Counted from the stretch's first letter, positions 17,470-26,901 are shown. The stretch: DNA of 64,000 nucleotides from Roseobacter sp. SK209-2-6 (GCF_000169455.1 NZ_AAYC01000009.1:72501-136500), one strand, 5' to 3'. A program made the numbers and translations. Notes: a model not told the origin generated them from the letters alone.

Positions 17470-18453
17470 ATGGATCGTTCCAAACTCAGCATGCGCTGGC
17501 TCGAAATTTTCCTGCTGGCGGCACGAACTGGTTCTATCCAGAAAACCGCTCAGGAAAGTGGGCTTTCCGCGAGCACGGTCTCGCAACATCTTCATAACTT
17601 GCAGAAAAGCCTGGGGGTAGATCTATTGGATCACTCCAAGCGACCTATGCAACTCACCTCGGCCGGGGTGATTTTTGCACGTTATGTAGAAGATGGTATT
17701 CGCTTGATCCGGCGAGGAGAGACGGAGCTAACGACTGGGAACTGGGCGGAATCACGGGATCTGCGCTTTGGAATTGTGGATGATTTTGACAGCGAGGTCG
17801 CACCCGAACTGGCGCAGTTCTTGGCGACCGCGCTACCTAAGTGCCGTTTCATGCACTATACCCGGCCTAGCCATGCCATTCTTCAATTGCTTGTTGAGCA
17901 GAAGCTGGATGCCGCAGTCTCAACCCGTCCGCTGAACGACATGCCGGGATTGGTGGAGTACCGTTTGCTGCGGGATCCCTTTGTTGTCGCAGTTCCATCC
18001 AGCTCAACCATGAGTGCTGAAGATTTTCTGGCGGGAAAATCAAACTTGCCATTTTTGCGCTACTCAGGGGCGCAGATCATCGGAAACCTGATCGAGATCC
18101 ACCTGCGGCGCCTAAAAGTTTCGCTCCCAAACCGGTTTGAAATGGAGAGCAATCATTCGCTCATCGGGCTTGTTGCGGAGGGGAGCGGCTGGGCAGTTAC
18201 CACAGCCGCAAGTTATCACCGTGCCAAGCGCTTTCAGGACAGGGTGACGCTATTGCCCTTTCCGGCCAAGGGTTTTGCCCGAAACCTCTCACTTTTCAGC
18301 ACAGAGGTTTTTCCACCCGGTATGGCAGAGGTGGTCGCCAGCGCGCTGCGCCGTCTCATCGCTCGGAACTTTACCGAACCGGTGGTCTCAAAGGTTCCAT
18401 GGCTCGCCCACGAGTTCATGGTGTTGGGGGAAGATCCCGAAGCCAAAATCTAA
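17470..18453 (+). CDS. LysR-family transcriptional regulator
   Basis: 327 residues. The N-terminal winged HTH is clear (MRWLEIFLLAARTGSIQKTA, SASTVSQHLHNLQKSLGVDL), followed by a LysR effector-binding domain (about 95-300). It is divergent from the TauA-like gene and points toward the hpsN-like gene 165 bases downstream, so it probably controls both in response to the imported compound or a product. The effector is unknown. Confidence 0.88.
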   Translation: MDRSKLSMRWLEIFLLAARTGSIQKTAQESGLSASTVSQHLHNLQKSLGVDLLDHSKRPMQLTSAGVIFARYVEDGIRLIRRGETELTTGNWAESRDLRFGIVDDFDSEVAPELAQFLATALPKCRFMHYTRPSHAILQLLVEQKLDAAVSTRPLNDMPGLVEYRLLRDPFVVAVPSSSTMSAEDFLAGKSNLPFLRYSGAQIIGNLIEIHLRRLKVSLPNRFEMESNHSLIGLVAEGSGWAVTTAASYHRAKRFQDRVTLLPFPAKGFARNLSLFSTEVFPPGMAEVVASALRRLIARNFTEPVVSKVPWLAHEFMVLGEDPEAKI

Positions 18454-18618
18454 GAGAGGCTTTCAGATAAGTGAATGTAGGTTCAAATATTTGAAATCTA
18501 GCAGCAAGTCGCATCTGAGCTTCGGTTTTCTAGAAATCGCTGTGGATTTATTGACGTCGATGTTTTTCTGTATGAATTCTGCAGTCGTGTCTTTTGAAAC
18601 GCGCCTGGGAGAGCATGG

Positions 18619-19914
18619 ATGACCATCACGTATTTGAAAAAGTCGAAACCGCGACCCTCGATGGAAAACGCGGATTTGCGGGATACGGTGTCGATCATGC
18701 TCGCCAATATTTCCAAAGATGGTGAGGAGGCCGCGCGGCGCTACGCAGAGACGCTGGATGGTTGGACGGGGGCGATTGTTGTTTCGGAGGAGCAGTGCTT
18801 AGCAGCAGCGGAGCGAGTGTCGCAAGAACTGAAGGATGATATCCGCTTTGCCTATGACAATATTCGTAAGTTCGCTGAGGCGCAGAAGGCGACCATGGGC
18901 GAATGCGAGGTGGAGCTGTTTCCAGGTCATATCGCCGGTCAAAAGCAGATCCCGGTTTCCAGTGCCGGGTGTTATGTTCCCGGCGGACGCTATAGCCATA
19001 TCGCCAGCGCCTTGATGACGATCACAACAGCCAAGGTCGCGGGGGTGGAGCATATCACAGCGGTTTCGCCGCCAAAGCCGGGCCAAGGTATCCCGGACGC
19101 GATACTCTACGCCATGGATCTCTGTGGAGCTGATTTGATCCTTAACCTTGGTGGTGTTCAGGGCATTGCGGCGATGGCGCAGGGGCTGTTTGGTGCAAAA
19201 CCGGCAGATATTCTTGTGGGGCCTGGCAATAGCTATGTGGCCGAAGCCAAGCGTATGCTGTTTGGAGAGGTGGGCATTGATATGTTTGCCGGCCCTACCG
19301 ACACTCTGGTGATCGCGGATGCGACAGCCGACCCCGAAACCGTGGCCTGGGATCTGATCGGGCAAGCGGAACACGGTGTCGACAGTCCGGTTTGGTTGGT
19401 CACCACAGATAAGCAGCTGGCGGATAAGGTGATGGAGCTGGCCCCCAAACTTGCCAAAACACTGCCAGACCCCAATGGACAGGTTGCAGCCATCGCCTGG
19501 GAAGAGCGCGCCGAGGTGGTGTTGTGTTCAACGCGGGAGGAAGCCGCGCAGGTCTCGGACCGCCATGCGCCGGAGCATCTGCACGTGCAGGCTGCTGATC
19601 TGGATTGGTGGTTGTCGCGGCTCAGCGCCTATGGCTCCCTTTTCCTGGGAGAGGAAACCACGGTGCCATTTGGAGATAAGAGCTCCGGTCCAAACCATGT
19701 GCTGCCCACCAGTGGTGCTGCGCGGTATACTGGTGGCCTCTCGGTGCACAAGTTCACCAAGACTGTGACCTGGCAACGTTGTAGCCGTGATGCAGCCCAG
19801 GAGCTTGCTCTTCGAACAGCTCGCATCAGCCGTATGGAGGGTATGGAAGGTCACGCCCGGTCTGCCGAGCAGCGTCTAAAGCTGCGACCAGTTGAATTGC
19901 TGAAATCCGGCTAA
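18619..19914 (+). CDS. hpsN: HisD-family dehydrogenase, probable sulfopropanediol 3-dehydrogenase (HpsN)
   Basis: 431 residues, full-length histidinol dehydrogenase fold. Zinc ligands by alignment with HisD are Q249, H252, D353 and H412; the acid/base pair is E319-H320 (APEHLH); GPGN at 201-204 is in the NAD region. No his genes surround it. Its neighbours are a sulfonate-type transporter, LysR regulators and cuyA, so I read it as the HpsN branch, which oxidises (R)-2,3-dihydroxypropane-1-sulfonate to (R)-sulfolactate with two NAD+. The alternative is a true histidinol dehydrogenase or another paralogue; residues that separate them were not checked by alignment. The start has GGGAG upstream. 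Confidence 0.65.
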   Translation: MTITYLKKSKPRPSMENADLRDTVSIMLANISKDGEEAARRYAETLDGWTGAIVVSEEQCLAAAERVSQELKDDIRFAYDNIRKFAEAQKATMGECEVELFPGHIAGQKQIPVSSAGCYVPGGRYSHIASALMTITTAKVAGVEHITAVSPPKPGQGIPDAILYAMDLCGADLILNLGGVQGIAAMAQGLFGAKPADILVGPGNSYVAEAKRMLFGEVGIDMFAGPTDTLVIADATADPETVAWDLIGQAEHGVDSPVWLVTTDKQLADKVMELAPKLAKTLPDPNGQVAAIAWEERAEVVLCSTREEAAQVSDRHAPEHLHVQAADLDWWLSRLSAYGSLFLGEETTVPFGDKSSGPNHVLPTSGAARYTGGLSVHKFTKTVTWQRCSRDAAQELALRTARISRMEGMEGHARSAEQRLKLRPVELLKSG

Positions 19915-19948
19915 TTCCACTGGGGAGCGGTCGCAGGGTTTTATGGGG

Positions 19949-20851
19949 CTAGGCTGAAAGCCTCAGCTTGGAAGTGAGATAATCCCAGACCTTGGCGTTC
20001 TCTGATTTTTGCATCTTTGCCATGCGTACCAAGACCAGTTGCAAGGGGATGTCGGGCAAAGGGTCTGGCAGAACCCGCAAGAGCCCCTGATCTAGCTGGT
20101 CAGAGATGAGCGATTGCGGCAGCCAGCCTATCCCGGTTCCCTGCAAGACCAGTTGCAAAACCGCATGAGACAGTGGGGTGCTTGCAACCACATCCATCGG
20201 GCGATCCTCCATCAGCAGTGGAGCCATTTTTTGGCTGACCAGACGGCCAAAAAAAACGTCCTTGGGGTATGTGATCAGGGGGTAAGGCGCGCGCGGCTGC
20301 GATTGGAGCCGCTGCCAGAGGGGCGGTGCGGCAACAGGAAGGAGAAGATCCTGACCCATTGGCGCTACATCCACATCCAAACGCCCTAGCACTTCATTGC
20401 TTTGGGCCGATTGAAAAAAAAGAGCAAAATCAGCCTCTCCAGACAGGAGGGAGAGAATTGCCTGATCGCGGTCGGCGGATTGAACCGAAACGCTGAGGCC
20501 GAACTCGGCATGAATTTCTTCGACCAACCTGGGCGCTTGTGTCGTCGCAAGGGAGTGCGACCCCGCGATTGTCAGGGTCTTGCGACGGCTCTTGGATCCG
20601 GCGCTCAAAGATTGCTCCAGACTCTGTAGTCGCATGACAAGCTCGCGCATCTCTGCTTCTTGGGCCAAGACATTGGGAAGAGGGCGCAGGGGCTTTGCCT
20701 TCCGATCAAACAATTCTGTTCCCAAATAGGCCTCAAGCGCGGCAATGCGGCGGCTAAAGGCGGACTGCGTACGGTGGCGCGCTTCTGCGGCCTGTGCCAG
20801 CGACCCTGTTTTTAGGACTGCCAAGATGTCTTCTATCCACTCTAGACGCAT
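19949..20851 (-). CDS. LysR-family regulator, probable cuyA regulator
   Basis: 300 residues from the ATG at 20851 (GAGGAG five bases upstream). The N-terminal HTH is MRLEWIEDILAVLKTGSLAQ and TQSAFSRRIAALEAYLGTEL; the effector domain follows from about residue 90. It is divergently transcribed from cuyA across about 110 bases, the usual layout for a LysR protein and its target. The shared intergenic region contains two ACGCAT repeats and the pair AGAATTA/TAATTCT, candidate operator elements that I cannot confirm. Confidence 0.85.
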   Translation of the reverse strand: MRLEWIEDILAVLKTGSLAQAAEARHRTQSAFSRRIAALEAYLGTELFDRKAKPLRPLPNVLAQEAEMRELVMRLQSLEQSLSAGSKSRRKTLTIAGSHSLATTQAPRLVEEIHAEFGLSVSVQSADRDQAILSLLSGEADFALFFQSAQSNEVLGRLDVDVAPMGQDLLLPVAAPPLWQRLQSQPRAPYPLITYPKDVFFGRLVSQKMAPLLMEDRPMDVVASTPLSHAVLQLVLQGTGIGWLPQSLISDQLDQGLLRVLPDPLPDIPLQLVLVRMAKMQKSENAKVWDYLTSKLRLSA

Positions 20852-20962
20852 ATCACTCCTCAAAGATGTATTCTTTGCAAGTTAACACGAGAATTACGCA
20901 TTTGATATGGAGCTATTGCCAGATCATAATTCTTAAAACGCATCTTACCTGGAGTTTGTCTC

Positions 20963-21982
20963 ATGCATCTTGCGCGCTATCCACGCCGATTTATCGCTCA
21001 TTTGCCTACCCCTCTTGAGCGCCTGGACCGCCTTAGCAAAGAGCTTGGCGGGCCCGAGATCTGGATCAAGCGGGATGATTGCACCGGGCTTTCCACTGGC
21101 GGGAACAAGACGCGTAAGCTGGAGTTCCTGATGGCCGAGGCGGAACTGCAGGACGCGGATGTGGTGATCACCCAGGGGGCGACGCAATCGAACCATGCCC
21201 GTCAAACCGCTGCATTTGCAGCCAAACTGGGAATTCAGTGTCATATCCTGCTGGAAGACCGCACTGGCTCAAACGATGCCAACTATAAGAACAATGGCAA
21301 TGTTCTGTTGGATCACCTGCATGGTGCCACCACCGAGACACGCCCCGGTGGGTTGGACATGAATGCAGAGATGGAAGCGGTTGCAGAGCGTATGCGCGCC
21401 GAAGGCAAGAAGGTCTACACCATTCCTGGTGGAGGCTCGAATGCCACTGGGGCGCTGGGCTATGTCAATTGTGCTTTCGAGCTTTTGGGGCAGGCGAATG
21501 ATCGCGGATTGCGGATCGATCGTTTGGTCCATGCAACTGGATCAGCAGGAACCCAGGCGGGTCTTATCACTGGACTGAAGGCAACCAACGCCAATATCCC
21601 ACTCTTGGGGATTGGCGTACGCGCGCCCAAGGCAAAGCAAGAAGAGAACGTCTATAATCTGGCAGTGAAAACCGCCGAGAAGCTAGGTTGCCCCGGGGTT
21701 GTTGCACGTGAGGATGTGGTGGCTAATACTGACTATGTGGGTGATGGCTATGGCATTCCGACCGAAGGCGGCATGGAAGCCATTCGCATGTTTGCCGAAT
21801 TGGAGAGCATTCTTCTGGACCCTGTCTACTCGGCCAAAGGGGCAGCAGGACTGATCGATCTGATCCGTAAGGGTCATTTCGACAAGGAAGAGCGAGTGGT
21901 TTTCTTGCATACCGGCGGGGCAGCAGCGCTTTTTGGCTATGATGCTGCTTTTGATTTTTCCGGTCGCTGGGTTGCCAGCTAG
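20963..21982 (+). CDS. cuyA: L-cysteate sulfo-lyase
   Basis: 339 residues. A PLP enzyme of the D-cysteine desulfhydrase/ACC deaminase fold. The PLP lysine lies in [11 protein letters not shown] (about residue 52), with TQGATQSNH nearby. The sequence agrees closely, as I recall it, with CuyA of Ruegeria pomeroyi, which converts L-cysteate to pyruvate, ammonia and sulfite. GGAG is eight bases before the ATG. The neighbouring racemase gene and hpsN-like gene fit a sulfonate pathway. The related D-cysteine desulfhydrase activity is the main alternative. Confidence 0.85.
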   Translation: MHLARYPRRFIAHLPTPLERLDRLSKELGGPEIWIKRDDCTGLSTGGNKTRKLEFLMAEAELQDADVVITQGATQSNHARQTAAFAAKLGIQCHILLEDRTGSNDANYKNNGNVLLDHLHGATTETRPGGLDMNAEMEAVAERMRAEGKKVYTIPGGGSNATGALGYVNCAFELLGQANDRGLRIDRLVHATGSAGTQAGLITGLKATNANIPLLGIGVRAPKAKQEENVYNLAVKTAEKLGCPGVVAREDVVANTDYVGDGYGIPTEGGMEAIRMFAELESILLDPVYSAKGAAGLIDLIRKGHFDKEERVVFLHTGGAAALFGYDAAFDFSGRWVAS

Positions 21983-22065
21983 TAACAGGCAACTGAACAT
22001 GATTCTAGGCCGGGGCAGGGTTGCTTTTAGCTGCGCTGGTCCTGGCAATCAGGGAAATGTGTAAG

Positions 22066-22758
22066 ATGGCAAAGCGTAAGATTGGGATCCTGGGTGGTAT
22101 GGGGCCAGAAGCCACAGTGTTGATGATGCAGCGCATCATTGCAGGCACCGATGCGTCAGATGATTGCGATCATGTCCCTCTTATTGTCGATAACAATACT
22201 CAGGTCCCCTCCCGCATAGATGCGCTGGTTCATGAAGCCGGTGAAGACCCGGGGGTGGTCCTGGCAGAAATGGCGCGCGGCTTGTCCGCTGCAGGGGCCG
22301 AGGCGTTGATTATGCCTTGCAACACCGCGCATCACTATGCGCCCCAGATCATTGAGGCGAGTGATGTCCCCTTTCTGAACATGGTCGAACTCACAGCGCG
22401 AAAAATTGCTAGCGAGGTCGCTTCGGGGGCATTGGTCGGGATACTTGCTTCACCTGCGGTTCGCAAAACGGGGTTGTTTGAACGCACTCTGGCGGAGGTC
22501 GGTTTGCAGGCGGTCTATCTTTCAGAGGATGCGACCCTCTTGCGGATCATTCAGGATGTGAAGGCGCATGGCCCTTCGGCTGCTTCGCGGGCGAGCCTTA
22601 CTTTTGCGGCAGAGGAGCTTGTGGAAATGGGCGCCGCTGCTTTGCTGGTGGCCTGCACCGAGTTTTCGCTGCAAAGCCGGGAAATAGAGGCTGCTGTGCC
22701 CATCACTGACAGTTTGGATGTTGTGGTGCAGGCAGCTCTGCAATTTGCGCAAAGCTGA
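22066..22758 (+). CDS. Aspartate/glutamate racemase-family protein (possible cysteate racemase)
   Basis: 230 residues from the ATG at 22066. The N-terminus KIGILGGMGPEA and the two catalytic cysteines, in MPCNTAH and VACTEFSL, are typical of the Asp/Glu racemase superfamily and indicate a two-base, cofactor-free racemase. It follows cuyA by 83 bases on the same strand and is probably co-transcribed. Cysteate is the sulfonate analogue of aspartate, so interconversion of D- and L-cysteate for CuyA is a reasonable inference; an ordinary aspartate racemase is equally possible from sequence. Confidence 0.75.
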   Translation: MAKRKIGILGGMGPEATVLMMQRIIAGTDASDDCDHVPLIVDNNTQVPSRIDALVHEAGEDPGVVLAEMARGLSAAGAEALIMPCNTAHHYAPQIIEASDVPFLNMVELTARKIASEVASGALVGILASPAVRKTGLFERTLAEVGLQAVYLSEDATLLRIIQDVKAHGPSAASRASLTFAAEELVEMGAAALLVACTEFSLQSREIEAAVPITDSLDVVVQAALQFAQS

Positions 22759-23021
22759 GGTCCAGCTCCAATTCACCCTCCTTAGAAGGGATTTCACGCA
22801 GGGCCTGCGCAGAGACCGCTGTGTAAAGAGTCTCTGAGCGTCCTGTTTCGCATGCGCAGTCAATTGGTAAACTGACCAGTTTTCCCAAACTTGAAGGGGA
22901 GGCTGAAAAACGTCCGTTGGCATTGTCGGCCTTCCTCGGCTATTTGAGGGGCGGGGCCAAGACTTGATTGGGTGTATCCATAGGGAGTGCAGCACAGGCC
23001 TTTGTGGGAAAAGGGATGGCA

Positions 23022-23681
23022 ATGACCAAGGATCGCCGTAAGTTCACGCGTGAAAGTCCGGAGCAACGTAAGCTGGCTCTGATTGAGGCAACTCTGGAGC
23101 TGGTTGCGGAAAACGGGGTGCGTGGTGCGACCGTCAGGGGGATTGCAGAGCGCGCCGAGGTCACTCAGGGTCTGATCCGGCACTACTTCTCGACCAAAGA
23201 GGATCTAGTGCAGGCGGCCTACGACTTTCACATGACCCGGATGACGGATGAAACCTTTGCTGGCTCTGAGGGGGTGCAGGGCAGTGCTATCCACCATCTT
23301 GCGGCATTTGTGCGCTCCTCTCTAACACCACCTGTTGTGGATTCGCGTTCGCTCGCACTTTGGGCAGCCTTTCTGAATAAGGTGCAGCATGATGTCGGTA
23401 TGCGAGAGACCCACGCAAAGACCTATCTTGATTTCCGCTGCAGGCTTCAGTCCTTGATTGAGGCAGCTTTGGAAGAAGCCGGGCAAGAGGTTTCGCAGGC
23501 CCAGCTGCTTCAATATGCAATCGCAAGCAACGCTCTTATCGATGGTCTCTGGATGGAGGGCGGCGCGCTGCCTGAGGCATTTGAACCTGGCGAGCTTGTC
23601 GAAATCGGGCTCTCTTCTATCGGTGCGATCCTGGGTCTGGATCTGAAGCAGGCAGCGGGTGCTGTACCACCACCCACCTGA
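23022..23681 (+). CDS. TetR-family regulator, BetI-like
   Basis: 219 residues from the ATG at 23022, six bases after AAGGG. The HTH is GVRGATVRGIAERAEVTQGLIRHYFSTKEDLVQAA, and the C-terminal ligand domain resembles TetR_C_6 of BetI proteins. BetI itself represses choline-to-betaine genes, but no bet genes are visible here. Its target may be the racemase/cuyA unit upstream or the convergent monooxygenase operon downstream; the sequence does not decide. Confidence 0.8.
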   Translation: MTKDRRKFTRESPEQRKLALIEATLELVAENGVRGATVRGIAERAEVTQGLIRHYFSTKEDLVQAAYDFHMTRMTDETFAGSEGVQGSAIHHLAAFVRSSLTPPVVDSRSLALWAAFLNKVQHDVGMRETHAKTYLDFRCRLQSLIEAALEEAGQEVSQAQLLQYAIASNALIDGLWMEGGALPEAFEPGELVEIGLSSIGAILGLDLKQAAGAVPPPT

Positions 23682-23719
23682 GGCCTGCGGAACCTTAGGT
23701 CCGCAGAATAGGCCAGTAG

Positions 23720-23754
23720 AAAAAGAGCGCGGCGCTGGGAGCAGACACCGCGCT
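23720..23754 (-). terminator. Rho-independent terminator of the monooxygenase operon
   Basis: Read on the minus strand: AGCGCGG, a 15-base loop region, CCGCGCT, then CTTTTTCT. It lies 30 bases after the monooxygenase stop and faces the convergent tetR gene. Confidence 0.7.
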
Positions 23755-23783
23755 GTCCAGTTTTCAGGTTTACCCACGCTAGG

Positions 23784-25271
23784 CTACTGCGCCTGATATT
23801 GCGGAGCTGAGGCTATGAATTCACCATAGGCGGGAGCGCTAGGATAAGAGAATTGCTCCGCCAAGGGGTTGTCTCGTTTGCGTTTCTTCGCGCCCATATC
23901 AGCAAGCAATTCGTCGAAATGCTTGAAATGGAACGGAGCTGAGCAAAGCCCACCATAGACCTGAGCCGCCGGGCGCTCGCGCCGCCGCCAATCAAGCATC
24001 ATTTCGATGTTTGCGTTCATCTCTGACCGACTTGGCTGCTGCGCAAGTTGCCCGTCTGCGTAGCGCACCAGCCAGTTTGCGATCATCTCTGCGGACAGGA
24101 TGGTGCAGAAGCTGGAGTTAAAGCCAACAAATCCCATCTCTGGCAGATCCGGATTGACGCTGAGGCGGAAGGTCCGGTACTGGCCATCGCTTTCGATCAG
24201 CTTGTCACGGTATTCCTGCGCCAAATAGGGTATCCCCAATTTCCAGCCCACTGCCAGGACGATGAGGTCAGCTTCCACCCGGTCACCTGTGGTCAGGATC
24301 ACCTCATTGCCCTCATAGTGGTCAAAGGTGCCCTGTATCGGTTTCACCTTGCCGGATTTGAAGCTTTCGAACAGGCCTGGTGTCACGATCGGCAAAGAGC
24401 AGGACGCCTCTTTCTCGATGGGGGTATCCGGCACCATTTTCCATTTCTTCAGGCCCAGCTGCAGTTTTAGGAGCGTCTCCAACCCCCGAAAATTCGCCCA
24501 GACCAGAGGTTTCAGGGCTGCTGCGATGACCCGTTGAAAGGGGTTCTTGCCCCATTGGTTGAACTGTTGCTCCTGCGCGCGCATGTAGAGCAGCTTCTTA
24601 AAGTTGATGCCGCCGACAAAATAGGGCACCCGCCAGACGTTCTCGCGGTAGACCATGGTGACCTGCTTGGCGCCATTCTTGGCGGCGTTGACGGCAATAT
24701 CGGTAGCGGATTTGGAGCCGCCCAGAACCACCACTCGCTTGCCCTTCATCATCGAAGGGTCAGTGTAGTCCGAGGAGTGGATCACTTCGCCACCCTGGGC
24801 GATGAATTGCTCCTGACCCGGGTGGGTGATGATGTTCTTGTCGGAAAACTGCCCAGTGCAGATTGCGACAAAGTCAAAGTTCTCCTGCCGCTGGCGCCCG
24901 GCTTCCTCAATGGTCAGGCACCAGCCTGGCGCGCCATCCGTGCGGCGATCCATCGACAGAATATTGGTGTTGAGACGAAAGAGACGGCTCAGCCTGTGTT
25001 TGTCTGCATAGGAGTGCAGATAGGCATGCACCTGGGGTCCCTTGGGCCACTCCGGATAGTGCTCCGGCATGGGGTGATCAGTGTAGCAATAGAGATCCTT
25101 GGGGGATTGGGTCTGCACATCCGGATAGGAGCGAGAGAGCTCCCAAACCCCGCCAAAATCATGGCTGCGCTCAAAGCCGCTAACGCGATGTCCGCGTTCA
25201 TCAAAGGCCTTGGCCGCGGCCAATCCACTTACTCCGCCGCCGATCACGGCGACGCTCTTGCGTTTTACCAT
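23784..25271 (-). CDS. Flavin-containing monooxygenase
   Basis: 495 residues. The FAD site is VIGGGVSGLAAAKAF at residues 9-23; the second Rossmann motif (NADPH) is VVLGGSKSATDIAVNAA near 180. The FMO fingerprint is degenerate here (EVIHSSDY), but YP.VQTQSPKDLY and the C-terminal FxGF pattern fit flavin-dependent N- or S-oxygenases and Baeyer-Villiger-like enzymes. The substrate is unknown. It follows a small cupin gene by 14 bases in an operon that diverges from an AraC-type regulator, which suggests an inducible catabolic or detoxifying role. Confidence 0.82.
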   Translation of the reverse strand: MVKRKSVAVIGGGVSGLAAAKAFDERGHRVSGFERSHDFGGVWELSRSYPDVQTQSPKDLYCYTDHPMPEHYPEWPKGPQVHAYLHSYADKHRLSRLFRLNTNILSMDRRTDGAPGWCLTIEEAGRQRQENFDFVAICTGQFSDKNIITHPGQEQFIAQGGEVIHSSDYTDPSMMKGKRVVVLGGSKSATDIAVNAAKNGAKQVTMVYRENVWRVPYFVGGINFKKLLYMRAQEQQFNQWGKNPFQRVIAAALKPLVWANFRGLETLLKLQLGLKKWKMVPDTPIEKEASCSLPIVTPGLFESFKSGKVKPIQGTFDHYEGNEVILTTGDRVEADLIVLAVGWKLGIPYLAQEYRDKLIESDGQYRTFRLSVNPDLPEMGFVGFNSSFCTILSAEMIANWLVRYADGQLAQQPSRSEMNANIEMMLDWRRRERPAAQVYGGLCSAPFHFKHFDELLADMGAKKRKRDNPLAEQFSYPSAPAYGEFIASAPQYQAQ

Positions 25272-25285
25272 TTCCTGCGCCTCCC

Positions 25286-25744
25286 TTATTCGGCCGGGGG
25301 CGGCAGAAAGTCGACTTCATGAAGCGCAGAGAGCCGAACAAGTTCTTCCGGATCAGTCACTCCATCCAGCGCTACAAAGAGGTCATAAAGCTTGCGCGCC
25401 GGTGCAACTCCAAAGACTGTTTTGGCCGTCTTGCCGCTTCGATTGAAGATTCCATGGGCAACACCCATTGGCATACGGATGGTGTCACCAGCGCTTGCTT
25501 TGTGGACGCTTGGTGCGCCTTTGTCGTGGTCGAACTCCACCTCCAGATCCCCTTCGAGAACGTAGATCCATTCATCCTGCGTGGGGTGAATATGCGGTGG
25601 AACAAATGTCTCTGCTGGAATGTCTGCATGCCAGATAAAGGCATTATCGCTATGCAGCTTGGGTGTGTAGGTATGGCCAACGACATTCCATGCAACACCA
25701 TTCAGCCCCTGTGGCGCGTCGGTAATCCCTGCGGTTTCTTTCAT
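25286..25744 (-). CDS. Cupin-domain protein
   Basis: 152 residues, a single small beta-barrel. The metal-binding cupin motifs are visible: PHIHPTQDEWIYVLEGDLEV (motif 1, with His, His, Glu) and RMPMGVAHGIFN (motif 2, with His). It may bind or modify the substrate of the downstream monooxygenase, or act as a dioxygenase or isomerase; nothing narrows this. It is first in the operon and starts about 120 bases from the divergent AraC-family gene. Confidence 0.85.
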   Translation of the reverse strand: MKETAGITDAPQGLNGVAWNVVGHTYTPKLHSDNAFIWHADIPAETFVPPHIHPTQDEWIYVLEGDLEVEFDHDKGAPSVHKASAGDTIRMPMGVAHGIFNRSGKTAKTVFGVAPARKLYDLFVALDGVTDPEELVRLSALHEVDFLPPPAE

Positions 25745-25866
25745 ATTCTCCTCCCCGAGTTGAAAGATTGTTTGACGAGCCTAGGAGCGCATTTGCGTTT
25801 TCTTTGTCCAAAAAACGCAGAGAAATGAGGGGAGGCGGAAAAAGCTTTGTTTTAGGTGTGAAATTT

Positions 25867-26901
25867 ATGCAGAGTGATGAAATGCAAGGTTCATCGGCGT
25901 ATAAAAAGCATGGCAGCGGGAAAGAACCGCTGAACGCCTTTCCTCTGTTTCAGACGAGGGATATTGACCGCGCGCGCCATGCGGTCGCCAGTAAGTTCTG
26001 CACCCATAGCCTCTCCCCTGCTAAATCTGCTGAGGGTTTTGACGCCTGCCACAACCACCTAGCTTGGTCCGACGTCTCGTTGAACTATCTCAGCTATGGT
26101 TGTGAAGTGAAAATAGAGCCGGGAGAGCTGGAGCGCTTTTACCTGATCCAGGTGCCGTTGCAGGGGCGGGCGATTGTAAAGAACGGCCGGGTGGAAGTGC
26201 GGGCGGATCGGAGCTGCGCTACTGTGCTCAACCCCACGCGTGATACCCAGATGGTTTGGGGCGAAGGGTGCTGCAAGTTGCTTCTTCAAATCAATCGCGA
26301 AGCCTTGCATTTGCAAGCGGAAGAGCTGTTGCAGAGAAAACTGAGCGAGGCAGTCCTGTTCGCGCCAGCGGTCGACATGCGAAACCCTGGCTTGCTGCAT
26401 TGGGTGAATGACCTTTTTTCGGTTGTAGGGTTGGCGGAAGAAGGAGAGGCGTTTTCGGGGCGTGCGGCCCTGCGCCAACCACGTATGGAAGAGTCCCTGA
26501 TACTTGGTTTTTTAACCCAACAGCCCAGTTCTATTTCACATGAGCTGCGCGAAGAGCGCCCAGATGCCTTGCCCCACCAGCTGCGCCGCGCGCAGGAGTT
26601 CATCAATAGCAATCTCACTGAACCGCTGACGCTGGCAGAAATTTCCAAAGCGGCAGGCTGTAGCTTGCGGTCTCTTCAGGTTGGGTTTCGCAAGCACTTT
26701 GGCGTGACCCCGATGGGCTATCTCAATTGCCAAAGGCTGAACCATGCCCACTACCTGTTGCAAAGCAGAACGGGTGCGCGGCGGGTAAGTACCGTTGCTT
26801 TTGATGCGGGGTTTAGCCACTTGGGACGTTTTTCAATTGCGTATCGCAAGGCTTTCGGCTGTTCGCCCAAAGAAACGCTGCAATACGGCGGGCCCACCTG
26901 A
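25867..26901 (+). CDS. AraC-family transcriptional regulator
   Basis: 344 residues from the ATG at 25867; in-frame starts upstream would add up to 33 residues, and the best Shine-Dalgarno (GGGGAGGCGG) lies before this ATG but at long distance, so the start is uncertain. The N-terminal part (about 40-180) is the AraC_binding_2 type ligand domain. The C-terminal double HTH is LRRAQEFINSNLTEPLTLAE and GFSHLGRFSIAYRKAFGCSP. It diverges from the cupin-monooxygenase operon, its likely target. Confidence 0.83.
   Translation: MQSDEMQGSSAYKKHGSGKEPLNAFPLFQTRDIDRARHAVASKFCTHSLSPAKSAEGFDACHNHLAWSDVSLNYLSYGCEVKIEPGELERFYLIQVPLQGRAIVKNGRVEVRADRSCATVLNPTRDTQMVWGEGCCKLLLQINREALHLQAEELLQRKLSEAVLFAPAVDMRNPGLLHWVNDLFSVVGLAEEGEAFSGRAALRQPRMEESLILGFLTQQPSSISHELREERPDALPHQLRRAQEFINSNLTEPLTLAEISKAAGCSLRSLQVGFRKHFGVTPMGYLNCQRLNHAHYLLQSRTGARRVSTVAFDAGFSHLGRFSIAYRKAFGCSPKETLQYGGPT

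Noticed and set aside
18619-19914. Biosynthetic histidinol dehydrogenase
   Set aside because: Catalytic residues alone would allow it, but there is no his gene nearby and the sulfonate context favours HpsN. Left as the main alternative.
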